Assembly (NCBI GenBank): GCA_905204385.1
Contig: CAJKZL010000166.1
Span: forward strand, 1-6,702
DNA: 6,702 nt
Reading direction: 5' to 3'
Source of the DNA: an uncultured Odoribacter sp.
GTDB lineage: Bacteria > Bacteroidota > Bacteroidia > Bacteroidales > Marinifilaceae
Shown piece after piece: positions 1 through 6,676 of the stretch. The position numbers were made by a program, and so were the translations under genes. The notes below the pieces were generated by a model. The model saw only the letters and a list, made by a program, of their open reading frames with translations. It was not told the origin of the DNA and ran no database searches. The number at the start of each line of letters is the position of its first letter. The first letter of the stretch is position 1.

Positions 1-507
1 AATGGAGGTCAGCATTTCGAATTTTTTTTTAGCCAGCGCTTCGATTTCATCTGACGATTTGCTTTGGATATACATTGCTTTGGACAATTCGTCCACCTTT
101 TTGCTGGTGTTGATGATCAGTTCGGCATTATCCATGTTCTTGAGGGATTCGTACTTGTTCGTTCCCCCTGTACCTGCCCGGCGGATGCTTGCATCGATGG
201 GCTCTGACTCAAAAATTACCCGGTACACATTGTCATCCCTGTTTTCCAGATTTTTCAGCACGGCATCCAACCGTTCTATCTCGCTGTTCAGAATATGATA
301 TTGTGCCAGTATTTCTTCTTTTTCCCGTCTCAGTGCTTTTTCCTTGGGGGAATCGATGATGGCCGAAAAAATTAAGAAAATCACCAGCGCCAGGGATAGG
401 CTTGAGAAAAATTTCATTACCGCCGACCAGAATTTTTTCTTCAGCGATAAATGTATTTTGTCGTAAGACAGTGTTTCGGGATTAAAACGATAACCTGTTT
501 TCGCCAT
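1..507 (-). CDS. M23 family metallopeptidase, N-terminal part (runs off left edge)
   Basis: This is the first 169 codons of a minus-strand gene that starts at ATG 507 and is cut by the window edge, so its catalytic domain is not visible. The protein begins MAKTGYRFNPETLSYDKIHL. It then has a basic stretch and one hydrophobic membrane segment at about residues 32-52, a charged heptad-rich coiled coil at about 54-90, a conserved-looking block with YRVIFESEPID and RRAGTGGTNKYE at about 95-120, and a second helical stretch at about 128-165. This layout (short cytoplasmic tail, single anchor, coiled coil, then a C-terminal LytM/M23 zinc peptidase) is typical of Bacteroidota M23 peptidases that cut peptidoglycan cross-links or regulate such cutting. 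A position divergent from alaS is also common for this family. The family call rests on recognising the N-terminal sequence. The peptidase activity is inferred because the zinc ligands lie outside the window. A run of nine A residues in the coding strand (plus-strand 22-30) is a possible slippage site but is in frame here. Confidence 0.82.
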   Translation of the reverse strand, partial: MAKTGYRFNPETLSYDKIHLSLKKKFWSAVMKFFSSLSLALVIFLIFSAIIDSPKEKALRREKEEILAQYHILNSEIERLDAVLKNLENRDDNVYRVIFESEPIDASIRRAGTGGTNKYESLKNMDNAELIINTSKKVDELSKAMYIQSKSSDEIEALAKKKFEMLTSI

Positions 508-536
508 TTTTATTATAAAATTGAGGGTTTTGGATG

Positions 537-567
537 CAAAGTTAAAGAAATTAATCTAATTTTGCAA
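537..567 (-). promoter_or_regulatory. Bacteroidota housekeeping promoter for the M23 peptidase gene
   Basis: Read on the minus strand, a TTG (-33 element, plus 565-567) is followed after exactly 20 bases by TAACTTTG (-7 element, plus 537-544). This fits the Bacteroidota sigma-ABfr consensus TTTG-N19-21-TAnnTTTG. Transcription would begin near 530, giving a leader of about 23 nt that is AT-rich and has no Shine-Dalgarno sequence before ATG 507, as is usual in this phylum. Confidence 0.75.
557..564 (+). promoter_or_regulatory. possible -7 element for alaS
   Basis: TAATTTTG matches the TAnnTTTG -7 consensus on the plus strand, facing alaS. The nearest TTG upstream (530-532) is 24 bases away, longer than the usual 19-21, so the -33 half is poor. 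If it is used, the alaS leader would be about 130 nt and the element would lie inside the spacer of the divergent M23 promoter. No better candidate was seen between 565 and 698. Confidence 0.3.
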
Positions 568-698
568 TTCTGTTTGCGTCATCCCAGAGCGTCAGGGTTT
601 TAAAATGGATTATTCCCGGGCCGGATACGGTATTTTTAAGAAACTGCCGTGAGGTGCGCAAGGTGAAGTTAACGTATTTATTGTATAGCATAAAGATT

Positions 699-2195
699 AT
701 GAAATCAACTGAAATCAGGCAACGATTCCTGGATTTTTTTGAGAGCAAGGGACATGCTATTGTTCCTTCCGCTCCGATGGTGATAAAGGATGATCCCACA
801 CTGATGTTTACCAATGCGGGGATGAATCAGTTTAAAGATATAATATTGGGAAATATCAGTCCTAAACACCGCCGTGTCGCGGATTCTCAAAAATGTTTGC
901 GGGTGTCGGGAAAGCATAACGATCTGGAAGAGGTGGGACATGATACCTATCATCACACTATGTTCGAGATGTTGGGCAATTGGTCGTTTGGAGATTACTT
1001 CAAGGAGAATGCCATTGCCTACGCTTGGGAGTTCCTGACGGAAGTGATGAAACTGGATCAGAATCGTTTGTATGCCACCGTTTTTGAAGGAAGCAGCGAA
1101 GACGGTCTGGAGGAGGATGCCGAAGCTCGAAAGATCTGGTCACAATATTTGCCGCAAGAACGTATTTTGTACGGAAATAAAAAAGATAATTTCTGGGAAA
1201 TGGGGGATATGGGACCTTGTGGCCCTTGTTCTGAAATTCATATCGATTTGCGGCCCGAAGAAGAACGTAAATTGAAGCCCGGTAGTGAGTTGGTGAATAA
1301 AGACAATCCCCAGGTGATTGAAATCTGGAATCTGGTGTTTATGCAATACAACCGGAAAGCCGACGGAAGCCTGGAAAATCTTCCCAACCATCATGTGGAT
1401 ACCGGAATGGGATTTGAACGCTTGTGTATGGCCGTGCAAGGAAAAACGTCCAATTACGATACTGACGTTTTTACGCCGATCATCGACGAAATATCCCGTT
1501 TGAGCGGAAAGAAATACGGAATGTCCGAAGAGTCGGATGTCGCCATGAGGGTGGTTGCCGATCATTTACGCACCGTTGCCTTCTCGATCACGGACGGACA
1601 ATTACCGTCGAATGTAAAAGCCGGTTATGTCATCCGTCGTATTTTGCGCCGGGCTGTTCGCTATGCTTATACTTACCTCGACCAAAAGGAAGCATTTATG
1701 TTCCGTCTGGTTCCGGTATTGATCGGGGTGATGGGAAAACATTATCCGGAACTCGCTGCTCAGCAAGAGCTGATCGAAAAAGTGATCCGAGAAGAAGAAA
1801 ATGCGTTTTTGCGTACCCTGGAAAAAGGAATCCGTTTGCTGGATCAGATTATAGCAAAGACGAAGGCGGAAAACTTTCTGACTATTCCCGGAAATGTCGC
1901 TTTTGAACTGTATGATACCTACGGATTTCCCCTCGATTTAACGGAGTTGATCCTCAGGGAAGAAGGACTGGTGGTAAACCGTAGGGAGTTTAAAGCCGAA
2001 ATGGAGGCTCAGAAAGCCCGTTCACGCTCGGCAGCTTCCGTCGATACCGACGATTGGATTGAATTGAGCAATGACGACGAACAGGAATTTGTGGGATACG
2101 ATTATACGGAAGTCGAAGTGAAGATCACCCGCTACCGGAGAGTATCCACTAAAAATAAAACCTTGTATCATTTGGTATTCAACATTACTACGTAA
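699..2195 (+). CDS. alaS: AlaRS N-terminal fragment: aminoacylation and tRNA-recognition domains
   Basis: This is the open part of alaS before the TAA at 2193-2195, giving 498 residues. It contains the whole class II catalytic core and the helical tRNA-acceptor recognition domain, and ends just as the editing half begins (…[14 protein letters not shown]). The corresponding N-terminal 461-residue piece of E. coli AlaRS is known to aminoacylate tRNA-Ala by itself, so this fragment could in principle charge tRNA without editing. The last four sense-position codons around the stop read T-stop-K-R instead of the expected P-F-Y-A. A longer in-frame start at GTG 654 would add 15 residues ([15 protein letters not shown]) that have no counterpart in the family and is not preferred. 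Confidence 0.7.
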   Translation: MKSTEIRQRFLDFFESKGHAIVPSAPMVIKDDPTLMFTNAGMNQFKDIILGNISPKHRRVADSQKCLRVSGKHNDLEEVGHDTYHHTMFEMLGNWSFGDYFKENAIAYAWEFLTEVMKLDQNRLYATVFEGSSEDGLEEDAEARKIWSQYLPQERILYGNKKDNFWEMGDMGPCGPCSEIHIDLRPEEERKLKPGSELVNKDNPQVIEIWNLVFMQYNRKADGSLENLPNHHVDTGMGFERLCMAVQGKTSNYDTDVFTPIIDEISRLSGKKYGMSEESDVAMRVVADHLRTVAFSITDGQLPSNVKAGYVIRRILRRAVRYAYTYLDQKEAFMFRLVPVLIGVMGKHYPELAAQQELIEKVIREEENAFLRTLEKGIRLLDQIIAKTKAENFLTIPGNVAFELYDTYGFPLDLTELILREEGLVVNRREFKAEMEAQKARSRSAASVDTDDWIELSNDDEQEFVGYDYTEVEVKITRYRRVSTKNKTLYHLVFNITT

Positions 2196-2231
2196 AAAAG
2201 AGAAAGTGGTGGACAGGTCGCAGATAGAGGG

Positions 2232-3224
2232 GTGCTGATCGGAGAAGTTGTGACGATAAGGATCCTGGATACAAAAAAAGAAAACGGTTTGACCATCCAT
2301 ATTGTGGAAACCTTACCCGAAGACGTCACTCAGGTTTTCCAGGCCAAAGTGGACGAACACAAACGGGTGCTTACTGCCAATAATCATACTGCTACCCATC
2401 TGCTGGATTATGCTTTGCGTAAAGTATTGGGGCATCATGTCGAACAAAAGGGATCGTATGTCAGTGACGAACATTTGAGGTTCGACTTTTCACATTTTCA
2501 AAAAGTCACTGAAGAGGAACTGGCAGAAGTGGCTGCAATTGTCAATCGGTTGATCCGTAGGAATATACCCCTGCAGGAGTACCGCTCTATTCCCATAGCC
2601 AACGCGCAGGATATGGGTGCTATAGCCAGTTTCGGAGAGAAATACGGGGATTTGGTCCGGGTGATTAAATATGGTGATTCGATAGAACTGTGTGGCGGTA
2701 CGCACGTGGCTGCTACCGGTCAGATCGGATTCTTTAAGATTTTGTCCGAAAGTTCCGTGTCTGCAGGCGTACGGCGCATCGAAGCCATTACGGCAGATAA
2801 AGCCGAGGAGTTTATCAATACTTCTTTCGGACTCATCCGTGAAATGGAAAGGATGTTCAAGAGCAATAAGAACGTCATGGAATGTGTCAAAGCAGTGATC
2901 GATGAAAATGAAGGACTGAAGAAAGAGGCGGAAAAATTTGCCAAAGAAAGCCTTCGTTTGGTGAAAGAACGCTTGAAAAATCAGAAAAGAGTGTACGGTG
3001 ACGTCAACCTCATCATCGAACAATTGCTGATTCCCGCCGCTCAGGTGAAGGATATTGCCTTTCAACTGAAGGGAGAAATGGAGAAAGTCATTTTTATCGC
3101 CGGCGGTGTGATGGAGGGTAAGCCTCATCTTACGATTATGGTCAGCAATAATCTGGTGGACGAGTTCGGCATACATGCCGGTCAGATCATCCGGGAAGCT
3201 GCCCGTGAGATCAAAGGCGGATGA
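2232..3224 (+). CDS. alaS: AlaRS C-terminal fragment: editing domain and most of C-Ala
   Basis: This piece is in the same frame as the N-terminal fragment and is open from 2196 to the first TGA at 3222-3224. The family match resumes immediately after the TAA, at ESGGQVADRG (from 2202), so GTG 2232 is only the first possible restart codon and has no convincing ribosome site. It carries the editing motifs HTATH (2385-2399) and CGGTH (2691-2705), AGVRRIEAITADKAEEF, a coiled-coil dimerisation stretch rich in Lys and Glu (about 2900-2990), and the start of C-Ala. After the two TGAs the frame continues as QPFFATAGGSNPDGIEKALE to TAA 3332. Separate expression is conceivable but unsupported by a clear start signal. 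Confidence 0.5.
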   Translation: MLIGEVVTIRILDTKKENGLTIHIVETLPEDVTQVFQAKVDEHKRVLTANNHTATHLLDYALRKVLGHHVEQKGSYVSDEHLRFDFSHFQKVTEEELAEVAAIVNRLIRRNIPLQEYRSIPIANAQDMGAIASFGEKYGDLVRVIKYGDSIELCGGTHVAATGQIGFFKILSESSVSAGVRRIEAITADKAEEFINTSFGLIREMERMFKSNKNVMECVKAVIDENEGLKKEAEKFAKESLRLVKERLKNQKRVYGDVNLIIEQLLIPAAQVKDIAFQLKGEMEKVIFIAGGVMEGKPHLTIMVSNNLVDEFGIHAGQIIREAAREIKGG

Positions 3225-3377
3225 GGATGACAACCTTTCTTTGCTACGGCAGGCGGCAGCAATCCCGACGGAATCGAGAAAGCACTCGAAACGGCGGAAA
3301 AAATGATCATGCACAAAATTCAGGTGGATTAATTTTTAATTTTCAGCTTCAAATGATAGGTTTTAATAATTTTTGTA

Positions 3378-3385
3378 TACATTTG
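3378..3385 (+). promoter_or_regulatory. -7 element of the TPR lipoprotein promoter
   Basis: TACATTTG, within TATACATTTGC, matches the Bacteroidota TAnnTTTG -7 box. No clean TTTG -33 element lies 19-21 bases upstream, so only this half is well supported. A start near 3392 would give a leader of about 44 nt, very AT-rich, without a Shine-Dalgarno sequence before ATG 3436. No hairpin terminator for alaS is visible between 3333 and this element. Confidence 0.5.
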
Positions 3386-3435
3386 CTTTGATTATTAAGA
3401 ACCAATTAATATTAAGAATAAATTTTAAATCGATT

Positions 3436-5160
3436 ATGAAAAGGACATTAAGAACTGTTGCTGTGTTTGCATTGGCAGGTTTCGTCATTTCTTCCTGTGC
3501 GTCTTTGAATAAGATGAAAAAAATGGAGAAGAACATTGCCTATAAAGTAACACCGGAAATTTTAGAGGCCAGAGGGAATCAGGTAGACCTTAAAATTGAC
3601 GCTACTATTCCTGCAAAATATTTCAATAAGAAAGTGACATTAGTGGCTACGCCGGTATTGAAGTTCCAGAATGGCGGAGAAAAAGCTTATGAATCCAAAA
3701 CTTTCCAGGGAGAGAAAGTACAGGGAAATAATGAAGTTGTTCCTTATGCTGAGGGAAAAACCGTATCCTATAGCGGTACCGTTCCTTTCGAAGAAGGAAT
3801 GAGGATTTCCGGATTGTATGTAAAATTCGAAGGAAGTAAAGGAGCTAAGACCGTAAATTACGAATCCGATAAAATTGCTGACGGCGTTTTGGCTACGGCA
3901 ACCCTGGTTGACAATAACCCGGCTATTGCCATCGGTGCCGACCTGTTCGAACGTATCACGAAAGAAGAACAAGAAGCTGCGATCTATTATCTGATCAATT
4001 CTGCTCAGATCCGGACCAAAGAAATCAAGTCGGAGGATATCAAAGCAATGGAGAAATTTATCAAAGAAGCTAAGGCCGCTGAAGATATGGAACTGAAAAA
4101 TATTCAGATTCAGTCTTATGCTTCTCCGGACGGTCCGATGTCTTTGAACGAAAAATTGGCTAACAACCGGGAAGGTGCTGCTGATAAGTTTGTGAAAAAC
4201 AATATGAAGAAAAATAAAGTAGAGGAATACAAAGATCTCGATTTCTTCAAAAAATATGTAGTTGCCGAAGACTGGGAAGGCTTTAAGAAAGCTATGGAAG
4301 AATCCAACATCCGCGACAAGGAATTAATCCTGCGGGTATTGGCTATGCATTCGGATCCTGAAGTAAGAGAAAGAGAAATTAAGAACATTTCTTCTGCTTT
4401 CTCTACTATCGCTGACCAGATCCTGCCGAAACTCAGACGTTCTAAATTTATTGTAAATGCTGACCGCATCGGTAAATCCGACGAACAGATCCGCGACCTG
4501 GCAAAATCGAATTCTGCTGCCCTCAATGTAGAAGAGTTGTTATATTCCGCTACCCTGTTCGATAACAATGCTGACAAACTGGCGATTTATGAAACGGCTA
4601 TGAAGCAATTCCCGAACGACTGGAGAGGTTATAACGATGCCGGTATGGTGCTGTTCGAAATGGGCAAAGTCGATCAGGCTAAAGCCGATTTCCAGAAAGC
4701 CGACCGATTGTCTGCCAATAATAAAGTGGTGAAAAATAACCTGGGTGCTGTCGAACTGAAAAACGGTAACGTAAAAGAAGCTGAAGTATTGTTCGGTGCT
4801 GCTACCGGTGCTGGCAACGAAGTAAACTACAACAAAGGTATCGTGGCTATCATGAAAGGTGACTATAAAGCTGCTATAGACTATTTCGGAAAATGCAACT
4901 GTGTCAATGCTGCTTTAGCTAATATCCTGGCAGGTAACAATAACGAAGCTGCTAAAAAACTGAATGAAGGTAAAGATGATTCTGCTTTGGCTTCTTACCT
5001 GAAAGCTGTTATCGCTGCCCGTAACAACGATAATAGTGCAGTGCTTTCTAACTTGAAAACTGCTTGTAGCAAAGATGCTTCTATGAAGAAATTAGCTGCT
5101 ACTGATATGGAATTCGCTAAATTGTTTGACAATGCTGATTTCCAGGCTATTGTAAAATAA
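3436..5160 (+). CDS. lipoprotein with OmpA-like motif and C-terminal tetratricopeptide repeats
   Basis: This gene encodes an intact 574-residue protein starting at ATG 3436. The upstream in-frame start at 3373 would overlap the promoter and place 21 extra residues before the signal peptide. Residues 1-20 are a lipoprotein signal (MKRT, hydrophobic core, VISS) with the lipid-modified Cys at 21. No acidic surface-export signal follows the Cys, so a periplasm-facing location is inferred. Residues about 30-150 look beta-rich, with alternating hydrophobic strands. At 219-245, ELKNIQIQSYASPDG followed by NEKLANNR resembles the core of OmpA-like peptidoglycan-associated domains (strand, GYASP-type turn, then N..LA..R). 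From about 366 there are four or five TPR-like helix pairs, for example 396-430 (WRGYNDAGMVLFEMGKVDQA) and 463-489 (VNYNKGIVAIMKGDYKAAID), which usually mediate protein-protein contacts. The coding bias toward GCT, AAA and GAA and the strong terminator suggest good expression, which is inference. A role as an envelope scaffold is likely, but the specific function is unknown. It is transcribed alone. Confidence 0.85.
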   Translation: MKRTLRTVAVFALAGFVISSCASLNKMKKMEKNIAYKVTPEILEARGNQVDLKIDATIPAKYFNKKVTLVATPVLKFQNGGEKAYESKTFQGEKVQGNNEVVPYAEGKTVSYSGTVPFEEGMRISGLYVKFEGSKGAKTVNYESDKIADGVLATATLVDNNPAIAIGADLFERITKEEQEAAIYYLINSAQIRTKEIKSEDIKAMEKFIKEAKAAEDMELKNIQIQSYASPDGPMSLNEKLANNREGAADKFVKNNMKKNKVEEYKDLDFFKKYVVAEDWEGFKKAMEESNIRDKELILRVLAMHSDPEVREREIKNISSAFSTIADQILPKLRRSKFIVNADRIGKSDEQIRDLAKSNSAALNVEELLYSATLFDNNADKLAIYETAMKQFPNDWRGYNDAGMVLFEMGKVDQAKADFQKADRLSANNKVVKNNLGAVELKNGNVKEAEVLFGAATGAGNEVNYNKGIVAIMKGDYKAAIDYFGKCNCVNAALANILAGNNNEAAKKLNEGKDDSALASYLKAVIAARNNDNSAVLSNLKTACSKDASMKKLAATDMEFAKLFDNADFQAIVK

Positions 5161-5182
5161 GTTGAATGCCATAGTTCAATAT

Positions 5183-5220
5183 AAAGCTGCGGATTTTATT
5201 TCCGCAGCTTTTTTTATTTT
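5183..5220 (+). terminator. intrinsic terminator after the TPR lipoprotein gene
   Basis: The arms AAAGCTGCGGA (5183-5193) and TCCGCAGCTTT (5201-5211) pair perfectly over 11 bp around a 7-nt loop. A run of seven T residues (5209-5215) and a further T-rich tail follow. It lies 23 bases past the TAA at 5158-5160 and separates this transcription unit from the next gene. Confidence 0.9.
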
Positions 5221-5281
5221 CTTATTCAGAACAATCTTTTCTTTTAGCCTTTCTTTAACATATTTTTCCCGATTGTTGTTT

Positions 5282-5289
5282 TATATTTG
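5282..5289 (+). promoter_or_regulatory. -7 element of the thioredoxin-domain lipoprotein promoter
   Basis: TATATTTG matches TAnnTTTG exactly and is followed by C, as in many Bacteroidota promoters. The region 19-24 bases upstream (TTTAAC, 5254-5259) is only a weak -33 match. Initiation near 5296 would give a leader of about 43 nt before ATG 5339. Confidence 0.5.
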
Positions 5290-5303
5290 CTAATCAGAGT
5301 AAT

Positions 5304-5330
5304 ATGGCTTATTATGGCTGATAATTGGCT
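5304..5330 (+). repeat. three phased TGGCT repeats in the 5' leader
   Basis: TGGCT occurs at 5305-5309, 5315-5319 and 5326-5330, at 10- and 11-base spacing, within ATATGGCT, TTATGGCT and AATTGGCT. The first two copies include ATG triplets (5304 and 5314) out of frame with the gene start at 5339. The run is short and may be chance, but it lies between the -7 element and the start codon. No known regulator is recognised. Confidence 0.35.
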
Positions 5331-5338
5331 GAAAAATA

Positions 5339-6031
5339 ATGAAAGAAATAATTGTTTTAATATTGGTGCTGGTTTCTTTGTTTTCATGTTCGAAAAGTGA
5401 CGTTGTACAAGTCAGTGGACGGATTGAGAACGGAGATTCTATTGTCAGTATTTTGGTAGACGACAGCATTTATACTTTGTCCTTGGATCAGCAAGGTTTT
5501 TTTTCAGGTAAGATCGATATGGTAAAAGGTGGATATGCCACGATGTTACATAATGCCCTGAATCTTTATCTGAGTCCGGGAGAGGATCTGGAAATCTATG
5601 TGAATGCAAAAAATTTCTCAGGGTCTTTGTATTTTCGGGGGAGTTTGGGTGGGATCAATAGCTACCTGAAAGAACAGGAGATTGCAGTCTTTTTCGATAA
5701 AGACTATTACGCGCTGAACGAAGAAGAGTTCGTGCAGAAGATGAGGGCACTTATCGATGAAAAGGTGAAATTGCTGGAAGCGAAAAATTTTGACGATTCT
5801 TTTACAGAATTGGAAAAACAACGAATCGGATATTCCATTGCTGTAAGAGCGTCGTTGTATCCCTCTTTCCGGAGGAATATGTATCCGGACGAAGACTATC
5901 GTCCGGGGAGTGTTTTTTCCGATTTCTTATCCTCTTTCTCGATTAATAATGAAAGGCTGATCGGAGCAAAAGATTACCGTGATTTCTTGTTGAATTATGT
6001 TTATATACAAGGAAGTCGCGGTGCTCAGTGA
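5339..6031 (+). CDS. N-terminal fragment of the thioredoxin-domain lipoprotein
   Basis: This is the 230-residue open part before the TGA at 6029-6031. It holds the lipoprotein signal, the N-terminal beta-rich domain and part of the helical linker, ending in LLNYVYIQGSRGAQ. On its own it would be an exported lipoprotein without a thioredoxin active site. ATG 5339 is the natural start because it gives a compact signal peptide with Cys 17. Confidence 0.6.
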   Translation: MKEIIVLILVLVSLFSCSKSDVVQVSGRIENGDSIVSILVDDSIYTLSLDQQGFFSGKIDMVKGGYATMLHNALNLYLSPGEDLEIYVNAKNFSGSLYFRGSLGGINSYLKEQEIAVFFDKDYYALNEEEFVQKMRALIDEKVKLLEAKNFDDSFTELEKQRIGYSIAVRASLYPSFRRNMYPDEDYRPGSVFSDFLSSFSINNERLIGAKDYRDFLLNYVYIQGSRGAQ

Positions 6032-6676
6032 TGGGAGAATTATTCCGACGGGATTGCCGATTATATACTGGCTACCGTAAATAGTCCGACGATTAAGAGT
6101 TTCTTACTGACTCAGCTCGTTTATAATTATATCTGTGAAAATAACGGAATTGAGGGAGCTGATTATTTGTTGTCCGTTTTCCATCAGGAATGTACGGATC
6201 CGAATAAAATCGCTTATATCGACGGTATGGTAGAATTATGGGAAAAGATTCTACCGGGACACGATGCTCCTGATTTTGCCCTTCGGGATACCGAGGGGAA
6301 AACAGTGACTTTAGAAGCTTTCCGGGGATCCTATTTGTATATCATGGTATGGGCGACTTGGTGTGTACCTTGTAAAAGCGAATTGCCTTATTTGAATTTA
6401 TTACAAAAGAAATATGCCGGTAAAAATATTCAATTTTTGACTGTCGCGGTGGGAAGAAACGCTGACGAGCAGAATACCTGGCTAAATTTTCTGCATCAGA
6501 ATCCCTATGCTGGAAATCATACCTTTAGTGGGGCCGCAGATAAATTTGCAGAAGATTATATGATTATCAGTGTGCCGAGATTTATCCTGATCGGACCCGA
6601 TGGGAAAATTTTAAATTCGAATGCCCCCAGACCTTCGGGACAGATTTTGCAATTATTTGAAACATTGGAGCTTTAA
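6032..6676 (+). CDS. C-terminal fragment: rest of linker and thioredoxin domain
   Basis: This is the continuation of the same frame after the TGA. It encodes the remaining linker and the complete redox domain with CVPC and the cis-Pro loop. The first possible restart is an internal TTG at 6167 with no ribosome site. A restarted product would also lack a signal peptide, so independent function in the envelope is unlikely. It is listed to mark the coding content rather than as a separate gene. Confidence 0.45.
   Translation, partial: WENYSDGIADYILATVNSPTIKSFLLTQLVYNYICENNGIEGADYLLSVFHQECTDPNKIAYIDGMVELWEKILPGHDAPDFALRDTEGKTVTLEAFRGSYLYIMVWATWCVPCKSELPYLNLLQKKYAGKNIQFLTVAVGRNADEQNTWLNFLHQNPYAGNHTFSGAADKFAEDYMIISVPRFILIGPDGKILNSNAPRPSGQILQLFETLEL

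Larger units (their letters stand above)
699..3332 (+). pseudogene. alaS: alanyl-tRNA synthetase gene, full length but interrupted by three in-frame stops
   Basis: AlaRS attaches alanine to tRNA-Ala in the cytoplasm and hydrolyses mischarged Ser- or Gly-tRNA-Ala. The single frame from ATG 699 to TAA 3330-3332 has 877 sense positions, the normal size for a bacterial enzyme. ATG 699 is chosen over GTG 654 because family alignment starts at [19 protein letters not shown]. Visible landmarks are class II motif 2 ([14 protein letters not shown], residues 89-102), GMGFERL of motif 3 (236-242), [17 protein letters not shown] from N305 for tRNA recognition, [10 protein letters not shown] from 405, and the editing-site zinc ligands H563, H567, C665 and H669. 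The Gly-rich C-Ala region follows. Codon 499 is TAA, inside a patch that replaces PFYA of PFYAESGGQ. Codons 842 and 844 are TGA where conserved glycines of KGGGGGQPFFATAGG are expected. There is no net frameshift: sequence before and after each stop is in the same frame and aligns with AlaRS. Because alaS is normally essential, sequence error, a second intact copy, or readthrough or split expression must be considered. The identity is certain; whether the gene is functional is not. Confidence 0.93.
5339..6676 (+). pseudogene. TlpA-type thioredoxin-domain lipoprotein, interrupted by one in-frame TGA
   Basis: A single frame of 445 positions runs from ATG 5339 to TAA 6674-6676, with one internal TGA (codon 231, 6029-6031). 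Residues 1-16 are a lipoprotein signal ending in SLFS with Cys 17 as the lipid-modified residue. Residues 20-100 are beta-rich and resemble the DUF4369-like N-terminal domain of Bacteroidota disulfide-exchange lipoproteins. Residues 100-300 are mostly helical. From PGHDAPDF (about 306) to the end is a thioredoxin-fold TlpA/ResA-like domain with the redox motif WATWCVPC (C342 and C345) and the cis-proline loop SVPRFILIGPDGK (P413). The family reduces or shuffles disulfides of envelope proteins, and the substrate here is unknown. Sequence after the TGA (WENYSDGIADYI and onward) is in the same frame with no other stop, so the lesion is a substitution or a true stop, not a net indel. If the TGA terminates translation, the product has no catalytic domain. 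Confidence 0.8.

Noticed and set aside
551..660. Minus-strand ORF tail that looks protein-like (…[16 protein letters not shown], stop at 551)
   Set aside because: Its upstream part overlaps alaS in antisense and its end overlaps the M23 promoter. I recognise no family, so it is probably a chance frame; a remnant of a lost gene cannot be excluded.
654..698. GTG 654 as an extended alaS start
   Set aside because: The extra 15 residues have no counterpart in AlaRS, whose N-terminus matches from ATG 699.
2194..2200. A-AAA-AAG slippery heptamer at the alaS TAA, suggesting programmed -1 frameshifting
   Set aside because: The heptamer is not in the zero frame, the ribosome meets TAA before it, and the sequence on both sides of the stop is in the same frame, so a single shift would not help.
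2490..3314. 274-codon minus-strand open frame antisense to alaS
   Set aside because: It is a shadow of the alaS coding frame: His/Phe-rich composition with no recognisable domain.
6029..6031. Selenocysteine at the TGA of the thioredoxin-domain lipoprotein
   Set aside because: The redox site is CVPC over 110 codons downstream, and the TGA lies in a non-catalytic helical region without an obvious SECIS-like hairpin.
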